A stretch of DNA of 64,000 nucleotides from Bradyrhizobium archetypum (GTDB lineage Bacteria > Pseudomonadota > Alphaproteobacteria > Rhizobiales > Xanthobacteraceae). Made by a program: the position numbers and the translations under genes. Numbering within the stretch: the stretch's first letter is position 1; each line of letters begins with the position of its first letter. Of the stretch, positions 1 through 8,395 are shown piece by piece. The stretch lies in contig NZ_JAAVLW010000006.1 in assembly GCF_013114835.1 (NCBI RefSeq), positions 314,001 through 378,000 of the forward strand. The letters are read 5' to 3'. A model generated the notes under the pieces. The model was given only the letters and a program-made list of their open reading frames with translations, was not told the DNA's origin and ran no database searches.

Positions 1-53
1 GAGCCCTGATGCGATCGAAAAAGATGGGGAAATCGTCTCAAAAACAGCCGAAA

Positions 54-326
54 TCAAGCCGCCGCGGCCAGTTCATAGACTTCCTGGATGTCGGCAACGA
101 TCTCGGACGCCTCCCACAGGGCGCCGGGGGCGACCGCCTGCAGCGTAACGGTCCAGTTGCTTTTGCGGCTGCGGGGCAAGCTGACGACATCGAATTCAAT
201 GCCGCGGCAGAGCGGATGCCGATCGAGCGCAAACATCACCCGCCGCCGCAGCTCATCGATGGTCACGGGGGTTTTGGCAGCGAGATGCCGATCGAAATCC
301 ATTCCACGCCCCTTCCATTTGCTCAT
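54..326 (-). CDS. Hypothetical small soluble protein (90 aa)
   Basis: I do not recognise this family. The product is 90 aa, soluble, with no signal peptide or membrane segment, and has a mixed alpha/beta look (helical DELRRRVMFALDRH followed by strand-like FDVVSL and NWTVTLQAV). The ATG at 326 is chosen because reading farther upstream gives low-complexity sequence and runs through the CtrA-type box at 380-394. It is divergent from the membrane protein gene at 439 and shares its short upstream region. Function unknown. Confidence 0.65.
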   Translation of the reverse strand: MSKWKGRGMDFDRHLAAKTPVTIDELRRRVMFALDRHPLCRGIEFDVVSLPRSRKSNWTVTLQAVAPGALWEASEIVADIQEVYELAAAA

Positions 327-379
327 CGCTCGCCGTGGCGGCGGATCATCCTCTGGGGCTATTGTTGGGGCGGATATGG

Positions 380-394
380 TTAACGGCGCGTTAA
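380..394. promoter_or_regulatory. CtrA-type box TTAA-N7-TTAA
   Basis: A perfect TTAA-CGGCGCG-TTAA stands here, the full consensus of the alphaproteobacterial cell-cycle regulator CtrA. It lies 44 bp upstream of the ATG at 439 and 53 bp upstream of the divergent ATG at 326. It would fall inside the coding region if the plus-strand gene began at the in-frame ATG at 376, which argues for the later start. Binding is inferred from the motif only. Confidence 0.5.
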
Positions 395-438
395 GAGCGG
401 CGGGGCAAGCCCGGCCGGCGGAAGCGGAGCAGCAGGGC

Positions 439-1092
439 ATGGCGGAATCGGCGGCAGCGACGACAATGGCCACGACCGGTCCGTCGGTCCGCGCGCCGTT
501 GGCGGCCGCCACGCTGGTCTCGGCAGTCACGCTGTCGGCCGCGACCTTCGAGCTGGCGATGGCGGACTGGCCTTCCGGCTTCGTGCTGCTCCTGGTCGTG
601 CCGCTGATGGCGCTGTTGTTCTGCGGCTGCGCGCTGTGGTCGGCGACGCTCCTGCTGCGCATCCAAAAAGGCGGGATGAAATTCGCTCTCCCCTTTCTGG
701 TCTATGCGCTGACCTTTGTCGTTCTCGTCTACGCCCCGCTGCACCAGATCGCCCTGCAGCAGAATTTCAACTGGCACCGCAAGACGCGCGAACGGATCGT
801 GGCGCGGATCGAGGCTGGCGAACTCAAGCCGAACGTCAGCCACAACAAGAACCTGATCGCGCTCGGCGACGGCGAGCCCAATGTTTCCGCAGGCGGCAAT
901 GAAGTCGTGATCGATGAGGCTGACGAAGGCACCTATGTGCTGTTTCTGACCACGCGCGGCCTGAAGCACTATTTCACCGGCTTCTTGCGCGTGCCGCCGG
1001 GCGGCGATCCCAAAAAATTCTTCGAGTTCGAGGACAAGCCGCCGAGCCAGCTCGTCCGCTACGGCGGCGATTGGTATTTCGTGGCGAACTGA
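439..1092 (+). CDS. Hypothetical membrane protein with three TM helices and a C-terminal soluble domain
   Basis: 217 aa. Hydrophobic segments lie at about residues 21-41, 48-72 and 82-101, followed by a hydrophilic C-terminal domain of about 115 residues containing FFEFEDKPPSQLV near the end. No known family is recognised. The start at 439 is preferred over the in-frame ATG at 376, because the intervening translation is atypical and the CtrA-type box lies there. The 3' end overlaps the convergent EamA gene by 34 bp. Function unknown. Confidence 0.65.
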   Translation: MAESAAATTMATTGPSVRAPLAAATLVSAVTLSAATFELAMADWPSGFVLLLVVPLMALLFCGCALWSATLLLRIQKGGMKFALPFLVYALTFVVLVYAPLHQIALQQNFNWHRKTRERIVARIEAGELKPNVSHNKNLIALGDGEPNVSAGGNEVVIDEADEGTYVLFLTTRGLKHYFTGFLRVPPGGDPKKFFEFEDKPPSQLVRYGGDWYFVAN

Positions 1093-1994
1093 ACGGCTTT
1101 CGGGCGCCATGGACCGGCGACGGTGCCGAGCGCGATCCCGCCGATGATCAAGGCCATCACGAGGAAGAGCGAAGGCTCAAGCGGCTCTTTCAGGATCAAG
1201 ATCGCGCTGCAGATTCCGAACAACGGCGTCGCGAGAAGGCACAGCGACGTCGTGACCGCTGGCAGGCTGCGATTCACCATCGTCATTGACCAGTTGGCGA
1301 ACGCCGTGCAGACGATGCCGCTGTAGAGCATCAGGGCGGCAAGACGCGCGGTCCACACGATGTGCGGCGCGCCCTCCATCACCCACGCGATGCTCGCGAG
1401 CAATGCGGCCGCCAGCAGCACCTGCCAGAACACCAGTTGAAACGGCGTCGAAATCCATTTGTGCGCGCGGACGTAAACAATGTTGGCGGCCCAGCAGAAC
1501 GCCGCGATCAGGATCAGGCCGCTGCCGAACAGCGCGTTGCGGTCGCTCCAGTCCAGCGTCTGCGGACTGAAGATGACGGCGAGGCCGGCCAGGCCGAAGC
1601 CGATACCGATCACGCGCTTTCGGGTGATGTCTTCCGACAAAAACAGCGCGGCTCCGATCGCCACCCATAGCGGTGTCGTATAGCCGAGCACGATCGCCCT
1701 GCCTGCCGGCACGAACTGAAGTCCGGCCGCCACCAGCGCGGAAAACGCCACCAGGTGCAGGATCGAGGTGCAGAACACGACCGGCAGGTCGCCGCGCTTC
1801 GGCACGATGAAGGCCCCCTGCGCCCACAACATTGGCGCAAGCGTCGCCGCGGCGATCATGCAGCGTATCGCCGTTGCCCATAGGGGAGGTACGTCGTGCA
1901 CGACCATCTTCGTCACCGGCCAGTTGGTTCCCCAGGCGAGCACGACACCGGCAAGCAGCGCCGCCGCGCTGCGGGTTGAAAGTCCGCTGGTCAT
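1059..1994 (-). CDS. DMT-superfamily EamA transporter
   Basis: 311 aa, made of two EamA repeats with about ten hydrophobic segments, the usual drug/metabolite transporter architecture. The N-terminal AWGTNWPVTKM is the typical first-helix motif. The substrate is unknown; relatives export amino acids, metabolites or drugs from the inner membrane. It starts at ATG 1994 and is divergent from a MocR-type PLP-dependent regulator. That pairing is common and suggests the regulator controls this exporter through the repeats at 2036-2086. The 3' end overlaps the convergent gene by 34 bp. Confidence 0.9.
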   Translation of the reverse strand: MTSGLSTRSAAALLAGVVLAWGTNWPVTKMVVHDVPPLWATAIRCMIAAATLAPMLWAQGAFIVPKRGDLPVVFCTSILHLVAFSALVAAGLQFVPAGRAIVLGYTTPLWVAIGAALFLSEDITRKRVIGIGFGLAGLAVIFSPQTLDWSDRNALFGSGLILIAAFCWAANIVYVRAHKWISTPFQLVFWQVLLAAALLASIAWVMEGAPHIVWTARLAALMLYSGIVCTAFANWSMTMVNRSLPAVTTSLCLLATPLFGICSAILILKEPLEPSLFLVMALIIGGIALGTVAGPWRPKAVQFATKYQSPP

Positions 1995-2035
1995 CTCGAA
2001 CAGATCCCGTCATAAGCCGATATTTGCCTAGCCTT

Positions 2036-2086
2036 CCAACTGGCACTAATGAAAGAACCAGTTTTTGCGAAATGATGGGGCCAGTT
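2036..2086. promoter_or_regulatory. Candidate MocR operator: two direct and one inverted CCAGTT box
   Basis: Three copies of one hexamer stand between the divergent EamA and MocR genes: AACTGG at 2038-2043 (inverted), CCAGTT at 2058-2063 and CCAGTT at 2081-2086. The two direct copies are 23 bp apart. PdxR/MocR-type regulators typically bind two direct repeats plus an inverted one in such an interval. The last box overlaps the first codons of the regulator, which would allow autorepression. The assignment is inferred. Confidence 0.45.
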
Positions 2087-3529
2087 GTGGACGACCTGCT
2101 GCCCGGAATGCTGCATCTGGAGCGCGACGGCGGCGAGACGCTGACGCGCCAGCTCACCGACCAGTTGCGCCACCTCATCACCGAAGGACGGCTCGCACCC
2201 GGCCAGCGCCTGCCCTCGAGCCGGCAACTCGCGCAATCGCTGGCGCTGTCGCGCAACACCGTCTCGTTTGCGATCGAGCAATTGGCCGCGGAAGGCTATG
2301 TCGCCCTTTCCGCCGGACGTCGCACGATCGTGGCCGATGGCCTGACGCTCGATCGCCGCAAGCTGTCATCGCGCAGCAGCCGCAGCGGACGCGCGCGGAT
2401 CAGCGTGTCGGCCTGGGCAAGCAGCCTGCACCGGGCGAACTGGCCGCCGCTTCATGCCGGGCGGCCCCGGCCCTTTCAGCCAGGGCTCGCCGACGAGCGC
2501 GAGTTTGCGCACGATGAGTGGAGCCGGTACCTGCGGCGCGCGGCGCGGAACGCCCTGTTACGCCGCGATCGTCCCATCAACCATCCGCCGCTACAGCAAG
2601 CCCTGCTGAGGCATCTCGCGGTTCATCGCGGAATCAAGGCCGAGGCCAGCCAGGTCCTGATCGTGCCGACAGCGCAAGCCGGCTTGACGCTGACGGCCAT
2701 GGCGATGCTCGAACCGGGTGATCACGCCTGGATCGAAAGTCCGGGCTATGGCGGCGCCAACGCCGCCTTCCATGCCGCCAGCGCCATTGTCTCCGCCATA
2801 CCGCTCGACGCGCAGGGCATGGCCATCGCCGCTCGCAAGGAAACGCCGCGGCTGATCTTCGTCACCCCGTCGCACCAGTACCCGACCGGGCGGCTGATGC
2901 CGATCGGCCGCCGCCTCGAACTTCTCCGTTTCGCCGAAGCCGCGGACGCTTGCATCATCGAAGACGACTATGACGGCGAATTCCACTATGAGGCACGCCC
3001 GGTGGCCGCGCTGCAGGGGCTGGCGCCGTCACCGCGCGTATTCTATCTCGGCACCTTCTCGAAGGCGACCTATGCGGACATTCGCATCGGCTACATTGTC
3101 GTTCCGGAAGCGCTGATCGGCCACTTTGAACTCGCGCAGCGGCACATGGGAATGCTGACGTCGATCATGATGCAGGACGCGCTGGCCGAATTCATCAATG
3201 CAGGCGCCTATCTCGGCCACATCAGACGGATGACGCGTCTATATAAGGCGAGGCGCGACCACATGCTGCAGGCGCTAGCCGCCGAAGCAGGCGACCGTCT
3301 CAGCGTCGAAGCTCCGGCCGGCGGCATGCAGTTGCTGGCAACGTGCCGCCGCCAAACCAACGATCAGGAACTGTCAGCACGGCTGATCGAGGCCGGCGTC
3401 GTCAGCCGGCCACTGTCGAGCATGCTGTATCACAGGACCGGCGAGCAGGGTTTGTTTCTCGGCTTCGCCGCGTGGAACGAGAAAGAGATCGACCAGGCCG
3501 CGCGCATCCTGGGACGGATCGTGCGCTGA
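2072..3529 (+). CDS. MocR/PdxR-family PLP-dependent transcriptional regulator
   Basis: 485 aa. An N-terminal GntR-type winged helix (about residues 15-85; SSRQLAQSLALSRNTVSFAI is the recognition-helix region) is followed by a fold-type I aminotransferase-like domain. The conserved EDDYDGEFHYE block and the probable PLP lysine in LGTFSKATYADIRIGY are present. Such proteins sense PLP or amino-acid derivatives as transcription factors. Start at the tandem ATGs 2072/2075; GTG at 2087 is possible because a CCAGTT box overlaps the 5' end. The neighbouring EamA exporter is the likely target. Confidence 0.9.
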   Translation: MMGPVVDDLLPGMLHLERDGGETLTRQLTDQLRHLITEGRLAPGQRLPSSRQLAQSLALSRNTVSFAIEQLAAEGYVALSAGRRTIVADGLTLDRRKLSSRSSRSGRARISVSAWASSLHRANWPPLHAGRPRPFQPGLADEREFAHDEWSRYLRRAARNALLRRDRPINHPPLQQALLRHLAVHRGIKAEASQVLIVPTAQAGLTLTAMAMLEPGDHAWIESPGYGGANAAFHAASAIVSAIPLDAQGMAIAARKETPRLIFVTPSHQYPTGRLMPIGRRLELLRFAEAADACIIEDDYDGEFHYEARPVAALQGLAPSPRVFYLGTFSKATYADIRIGYIVVPEALIGHFELAQRHMGMLTSIMMQDALAEFINAGAYLGHIRRMTRLYKARRDHMLQALAAEAGDRLSVEAPAGGMQLLATCRRQTNDQELSARLIEAGVVSRPLSSMLYHRTGEQGLFLGFAAWNEKEIDQAARILGRIVR

Positions 3530-3561
3530 GAGATGCAAATGCCGTCTCGTGGCCAACAAAG

Positions 3562-5895
3562 CTAGCCCGCCGCCCGTCGGAGCTGCGCATTTGCGGCCAC
3601 ATCGGCAGCCGCGGGAACCTGCATCAGGATGGTTTGACTTGTGGGCGCGATCTCGACGCCGCACTCCTGGAATTGCCGCTTCATGCGGCGGTTGAACTCG
3701 CGCTGCACCGGCCAGCGGCCTGCATCGCTGCAGCGGATCTGGCCGACGATCGAGGCCATCGAGCCGTCCACCTTGTCGACGCCCCACAATTCGAGATCGC
3801 CGCGGATCAGGTGCTGGAATTCGGGCTCGCGGCGCATTTCGGCGACGATATCCTTGAGGATCTGGCCGGCGCGGTCGGTGTCCTCCTTGTAGGAGACGTT
3901 GACGCTGACGGCGGCGTTACCGGCGCCGCGGCTCGAATTGGTGATGGTCGTCACCGCGCTGAACGGCACGATGTGCACCGAGCCGTCGCCGGCACGCAGG
4001 CGGAGCGTGCGGATCGAGACGTTTTCCACCACGCCCGACAGGCCCGACAGCGTGACGGTATCGCCGACCTGGACGGTATTCTCAAGCAGGAGAAACAGCC
4101 CGGTGATGAGGTCCTGCACCAGTTTCTGCGAGCCGAAGCCGATGGCGATGCCGACGATGCCGGCGCCGGCAAGCAATGGCGCGACGTTGACGCCGATCTC
4201 GCTCAGTGCAGTCAGGCCGACGACGATGACGATCAGACACAGCAGCGCCGTCCGCAGCATCGGCTGGAAGGTGCGCAACCGCGCCGCGCGCGCATAATGG
4301 CCCTCACGGGACAGCGCAGTGATTTTGCGATCGAGAAGCGCGTTGCTGACTTCCCAGATCGCAGCCGCCACTAGGGCGGCAACACCGACGGTCACCACCG
4401 CGGACAGTAAGCGGCTGCCGATCTGGCCGCCATAGAACCAGACGATGGCATCGACGCCCCAGACCTCGAGGAGCGCAACGAGGCCAATGAAGGCAATCAC
4501 GGCCGAGACGATGTTGCGCAGCAGCGGCAAATAACGGTTGGCGCGGGCCTCCAGGCCCGGGAAGCGCTGCAGAAGATCCGGGCTGATGCGAAAGCCGCGA
4601 TCGATCAGGCTCAGCACGAGCAGGGTCGAGAGCCGCACGATCAGCGCGACTGCGATGGTGCCGACAAAATACTGCAGCAGCAGCGCATAACCGTTGCGGA
4701 TATTGAGCGCCCACACCGCCCACAGTGCGAGGTCGAGCGCGATCGCAAGGTAGTGCCAGAGGCCGGCGACGCGATTGCGAATCCTGGCCGCGGCGTCCGT
4801 GCGGCCGGCCGGGGCGCGAATGGCATCGGCGACCGGCCTCCGGCACTGCAGGATAATGACGACGATGAACAGATGCACGACCAGCATCACCAGGCGGAGC
4901 AGCGCGGCGTAGCCGGCGCGATGCAGGCCCAGAAGCAGCGCCACGTTGGCAAAGGCGATGCCGGAGACAGCCACCGTCACGATCCGCCGTGCCCATATCT
5001 CGGTATAGGCGGCAGTTTCGGCGCGCACGCGGATCAGGCCGAACGGCCCGGCCAGCGCCCGCACCACGCAGATCAACGCGCGCGACAGCGCATAGGCGTT
5101 GACGACCGCGAGAATCACGAGCCGGGTTGTTGCGTAATAGCCGATCCCGGTGCCGAGCAACGTCGTAGCCATGCCGATGAAGACGAGCACCGGAAGCAGT
5201 TCGAGCACGAGACGCCCGAGCACGAAAGGCAGCCTGACCAGCGACTGCCACGTGCGCGCCAGGCTGAGCCGCCGCCGCTGCTGCGCGGGCGCCGCGGCAA
5301 TATCCACCGTCGACGATGGCGGATCGGCTACCGCCAGCGTCGTCGCCGGGGCCGGCGCCATTTGCGGAAGCCGCGCTTCCAGGAGCGCCACCGGCCGCTT
5401 GATGAGCCGGAAGACCAGCCACTCGGCGGCAAGCGCGCAGATGAACACCAGCGCCAGCTTCCAGGCGATATCGAGCAACTGATGATAGGCAGACGGATCA
5501 TTGGCGGTCCGCACGAACCAGTAGTAGAACGCGCGGAAATGCGTCAGCGTGCGCACCGCGTCGGTGACCTCGCGCGAAATCTCGCCGACCTGCTCGGACA
5601 CCGCCAGCAGAAGCTGTGCGCCGAGGCTGTCGGCCGTGAGCGGTATCGCGGATTTCGGCTCGCCGGCCGCGGCCTGTTGCGGCGAGGCATTGGCGACCGC
5701 GCGCAGCGTCTCGATCACCTGTGCGCGCTTCTTCTCGTCGGAGAGCGTATCGAGCGCCCGCCTGGCCTGATCGGGCGTCAAGGCTTCGGCATTGCCGGCG
5801 GCAGGCGCAGCCGGCGTCGAGCCTTGCTGTGCGCACGCCGGGAACGCGTACAGGACGAAGACTAGTAGGATCGAGGGGAGCAGCTTGTGCGACAC
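3562..5895 (-). CDS. Large MscS-family mechanosensitive channel (YbiO-like)
   Basis: 777 aa. A signal peptide (residues 1-21, ending PACAQ) precedes a periplasmic helical domain, then about ten membrane segments, then the conserved MscS pore and beta domain from about residue 570 (GIAIGFGSQKLVQDLITG is the TM3/pore signature). It probably releases solutes on hypo-osmotic shock in the inner membrane. GTG at 5895 is chosen because GAGAGG lies 5 bp upstream and the signal peptide begins there; the 63 codons farther upstream look non-coding. Length and layout resemble E. coli YbiO more than MscS itself. Confidence 0.88.
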   Translation of the reverse strand: MSHKLLPSILLVFVLYAFPACAQQGSTPAAPAAGNAEALTPDQARRALDTLSDEKKRAQVIETLRAVANASPQQAAAGEPKSAIPLTADSLGAQLLLAVSEQVGEISREVTDAVRTLTHFRAFYYWFVRTANDPSAYHQLLDIAWKLALVFICALAAEWLVFRLIKRPVALLEARLPQMAPAPATTLAVADPPSSTVDIAAAPAQQRRRLSLARTWQSLVRLPFVLGRLVLELLPVLVFIGMATTLLGTGIGYYATTRLVILAVVNAYALSRALICVVRALAGPFGLIRVRAETAAYTEIWARRIVTVAVSGIAFANVALLLGLHRAGYAALLRLVMLVVHLFIVVIILQCRRPVADAIRAPAGRTDAAARIRNRVAGLWHYLAIALDLALWAVWALNIRNGYALLLQYFVGTIAVALIVRLSTLLVLSLIDRGFRISPDLLQRFPGLEARANRYLPLLRNIVSAVIAFIGLVALLEVWGVDAIVWFYGGQIGSRLLSAVVTVGVAALVAAAIWEVSNALLDRKITALSREGHYARAARLRTFQPMLRTALLCLIVIVVGLTALSEIGVNVAPLLAGAGIVGIAIGFGSQKLVQDLITGLFLLLENTVQVGDTVTLSGLSGVVENVSIRTLRLRAGDGSVHIVPFSAVTTITNSSRGAGNAAVSVNVSYKEDTDRAGQILKDIVAEMRREPEFQHLIRGDLELWGVDKVDGSMASIVGQIRCSDAGRWPVQREFNRRMKRQFQECGVEIAPTSQTILMQVPAAADVAANAQLRRAAG

Positions 5896-6111
5896 GAAGG
5901 CCTCTCGAATAAAATGAGCCCGACGGCAAAACCGAAATCGGTTTGCCTTCGCGCGTGCGTCATGTCGGATTGCCTGTTTTCGCCGTCGTCTTGTGTCGGA
6001 AGTTTGCCACTGCGGCGGTTTTCTCTTGGCATTTGCCCGCATCGCAGCCATGCCGCGCGTCGCGCAGGGAACTTGGCAAATCACGGCAACATGAAGCGCG
6101 AACGGAGGGAC

Positions 6112-7092
6112 CTAGCCAAGTCTTATGCGGGCGGCGGCTGCACGATACTCTGCGAGCGTCCGCGCGACCATCTCCTCGACGGACAACAGCTCGGTCACCC
6201 CCGTGACGGAATGACCCGCGCTCCAGATGTCCTTCCAGCGCTTAGGGCCGTTCTCGAGCGCGCCGATATCGATATCCTTGGCGATATCGATCGCGCCGCG
6301 CGCCGGCAAATCGTCCGGATCAAGGCCGGCGGCCTCGATCGAGGAACGCAGCATGTTGGTCTGCAAGCCTGTGAAGGCTTTGGTCAGCAGGATGTCGTCG
6401 GCGCTGCTGGCGACCAGCATCTCCTTGTATCGCGCATCCGCCATGCTCTCGCGCGTCGCGATGAATTTGGTGCCCATATAGGCGAGGTCGCAGCCGAGCG
6501 CTTCGGCCGCGCGCAGGGCGTGACCATCCGCGATGCCGCCCGCCAGCACCAGCGGGCCGTCGAAGAAGGCGCGTACCGCGCGCACGAATACGAAGGGATT
6601 GAGCCAGCCGGTCTGGCCGCCCGCGCCTGCCGTCAACAGCACCAGCCCATCGGCACCAGCGGAGACCGCGCGTTCGGCATGGCGGATGGATGCGACGTCG
6701 GCAAACACCAGCGCGCCGGCATCGCGCAACGGCTTCAATACCGGCGCCGGCGAGCCGACGGAGGTGATCACCATTTCCGGCCGGTGACGCAGCAGCACCT
6801 GCAGATCCTGCTCCAACCGCGTATTGGAGCGATGCACGATCAGATTGGCGCATACAGGCGCTGCAGGCTTGCCGCTTGCATCCGAATGCTGCTTCAGCCG
6901 GTCATCGATGTCCGTTAGCCATTGATCGAGTTGTTCGGGGCTGCGGCAATTCACGGTCGGAAACGAACCGATCACGCCGTTGCGGCAGGCGGCTACCACC
7001 AGGTCTGTGCCGGAGACGAGAAACATCGGCGCCGCAATCAGCGGCAGGCTGAGGCGGTCGCGAAAGCCCGCAAGCAGATCGATCGACGGCAA
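6112..7092 (-). CDS. Nitronate monooxygenase (2-nitropropane dioxygenase family)
   Basis: 326 aa, an FMN-dependent TIM-barrel of the NMO family, which oxidises alkyl nitronates or related substrates. Family features include LPLIAAPMFLVSGTDLVVAA at the N-terminus, GADGLVLLTAGAGGQTG (phosphate-binding glycine loop) and LAGGIADGHALRAA. The start is TTG at 7092 with AGGA 8 bp upstream. A clearly related paralogue lies at 14440-15408. The physiological substrate cannot be told from sequence. Confidence 0.88.
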   Translation of the reverse strand: MPSIDLLAGFRDRLSLPLIAAPMFLVSGTDLVVAACRNGVIGSFPTVNCRSPEQLDQWLTDIDDRLKQHSDASGKPAAPVCANLIVHRSNTRLEQDLQVLLRHRPEMVITSVGSPAPVLKPLRDAGALVFADVASIRHAERAVSAGADGLVLLTAGAGGQTGWLNPFVFVRAVRAFFDGPLVLAGGIADGHALRAAEALGCDLAYMGTKFIATRESMADARYKEMLVASSADDILLTKAFTGLQTNMLRSSIEAAGLDPDDLPARGAIDIAKDIDIGALENGPKRWKDIWSAGHSVTGVTELLSVEEMVARTLAEYRAAAARIRLG

Positions 7093-7202
7093 GGCGTTGT
7101 TCCTGACTTGAGCCGCTTGCTTGTTGTGCTAGCGTTAGTTGTTGGCTTGACGCGTTTTCTTCACGCGAACCGGTATCCACTTCGCTCGAACACGCTATAG
7201 TA

Positions 7203-7370
7203 AAGCCGAATGCAGACGAACTGATCAAGCTGGTCAAGGCCAGGAGAGGGTCGGCGCACGCGCCCAAGCACATCAAGTTCGTTAGCGAGTTGCCGATGAC
7301 CGGCGTCGGCAAGGTCGACAAGAAGGTGCTGAAGGCAGGCTTCTGGACCAGCCGCGAGCGGATGATGGGG
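7203..7370 (+). pseudogene. 3' remnant of an AMP-dependent acyl-CoA ligase gene
   Basis: One frame, read without a start codon, gives about 56 residues that match the extreme C-terminus of fatty-acyl-CoA ligases: ADELIKLVKARRGSAHAPKH, then LPMTGVGKVDKKVLKAGFW, which carries the A10 catalytic-lysine motif. Nothing upstream encodes the rest of the enzyme; the nitronate monooxygenase gene begins only 110 bp away on the other strand. This looks like a deletion remnant. Two intact ligases of the superfamily occur in the window (22812-24494 and 30282-32192), but the remnant resembles neither closely. Confidence 0.7.
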
Positions 7371-7390
7371 AAGCCTCGCGACCGTGAAGC

Positions 7391-7516
7391 GTGTCCCGGA
7401 CGCGGTGCGGCACGAAGTGACGCTCCGCAGAGCCGGGGTCCACGCCCCGGCTGCTGGGTCCCGGGTCAGCAGCGCACCACGTCGCGAAGAGCGACGCGCT
7501 GCGCAGCATCCGGGAC
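7391..7516. repeat. Palindromic intergenic repeat (ends GTGTCCCGGA / TCCGGGACAC)
   Basis: A 126-bp GC-rich element is bounded by a perfect 10-bp inverted repeat and contains the internal complementary blocks GCCGGGGTC and CCCCGGC. It has no coding content and sits between the ligase remnant and the GFA gene. It is the kind of short interspersed palindromic repeat common in Bradyrhizobium genomes. A junction this close to the truncated gene suggests it may mark the deletion. Confidence 0.6.
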
Positions 7517-7523
7517 ACGAGAG

Positions 7524-8012
7524 CTATGTTTGCGGAAAGAATTCCGGCCACATCGCCCGCCACTTTTCAGCGAGCGGCCGGAAATCGCTTGGCCCGATCT
7601 CGTGGCATTCAGCATTGGCGGCCGGTTGGATCCAAGGCTGCGCGCTTCGCATGAACATGTGGGCAGCCGGGTTCAACCATCTGGTCTCGCCGAGGGTTCC
7701 CGCGCGAATATTGATGGATTCCGGGCGTTCCGCACGTTCGCCGTAGATTCGACCGCCACAATCTCCGCAGAACCAGGATGTGACATCGGCACCGGTCGGG
7801 GACGGACGACGCCATCCCTTCGGTTCGCCCTTTAGCAGGTGAAAGTCCTTGGTCGCCACTGGCATGTTGAGCGCAAATGCGCTGTCGGACGCGGTTTGGC
7901 AATCCGTGCAATTGCAGGTGTAGAGCAGCAGCGGAAACGACGATATCTCGTAGCGGATTGCGCCGCACGAACATCCGCCGGTCATTGGAAGAACAGGCTG
8001 CACCGAATTCAT
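7524..8012 (-). CDS. GFA/CENP-V domain protein
   Basis: 162 aa, a single Mss4-like zinc fold. Cysteine ligands are visible as GGCSCGAIRYE, CNCTDCQ and FCGDCGGRIYG. The family is named for glutathione-dependent formaldehyde-activating enzyme, but most members are of unknown or glutathione-adduct function, so no substrate is assigned. The start is ATG at 8012; a longer in-frame extension lacks family similarity. Monocistronic, downstream of minE on the same strand. Confidence 0.85.
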   Translation of the reverse strand: MNSVQPVLPMTGGCSCGAIRYEISSFPLLLYTCNCTDCQTASDSAFALNMPVATKDFHLLKGEPKGWRRPSPTGADVTSWFCGDCGGRIYGERAERPESINIRAGTLGETRWLNPAAHMFMRSAQPWIQPAANAECHEIGPSDFRPLAEKWRAMWPEFFPQT

Positions 8013-8101
8013 GGTCGGACCGAAGCTAGACGGTGCAATCTTAAGCAGAAAGCCGCCCCGCGCAACCTCGTCGGTGTCGCCCCTCAGCCGACCGAGCCCT
8101 T

Positions 8102-8395
8102 TCAACCGGCCATGCGCCTTTCGGCGGCAGCCTTCTTGTCGAAATTATTGGGCACTTCGATGTCGACTTCGAGCGTCGAGACCGTCTTTCCGCGCTCCAG
8201 CTTGACGATGACCTTGTCGGGGTCGAGCATCACGTGTTTCGACACGACAGCGAGAATCTCCTCGCGCAGCGTGACCAAAAGGTCGGATTGGCCGAGCAAG
8301 CCGCGCTCATGTGCCAGCAGAATTTGCAGCCGTTCCCGCGCGACCGGGGCGGTTGCATTGCGGCCACCGAACAGCCGCAGCAAGTTCAAGCTCAT
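8102..8395 (-). CDS. minE: Cell division topological specificity factor MinE
   Basis: 97 aa, full length. The N-terminal amphipathic helix MSLNLLRLFG binds membrane, and the following anti-MinCD region (VARERLQILLAHERG) stimulates MinD ATPase. The C-terminal topological-specificity domain includes LERGKTVSTLEVDIEVP. It restricts MinCD to the poles and so places the FtsZ ring. The start codon overlaps the minD stop by 4 bp (ATGA), giving translational coupling in minC-minD-minE. Confidence 0.97.
   Translation of the reverse strand: MSLNLLRLFGGRNATAPVARERLQILLAHERGLLGQSDLLVTLREEILAVVSKHVMLDPDKVIVKLERGKTVSTLEVDIEVPNNFDKKAAAERRMAG

Noticed and set aside
391..1110. A 239-aa minus-strand frame over the three-TM membrane protein gene
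   Set aside because: Reads as a Gln/Arg/Asp-rich shadow; the plus frame has clear membrane segments and the CtrA box upstream.
5896..6084. A 63-codon N-terminal extension of the MscS-type channel
   Set aside because: Arg/Lys-rich, not a signal peptide; the GTG at 5895 has a good Shine-Dalgarno and begins a normal signal sequence.
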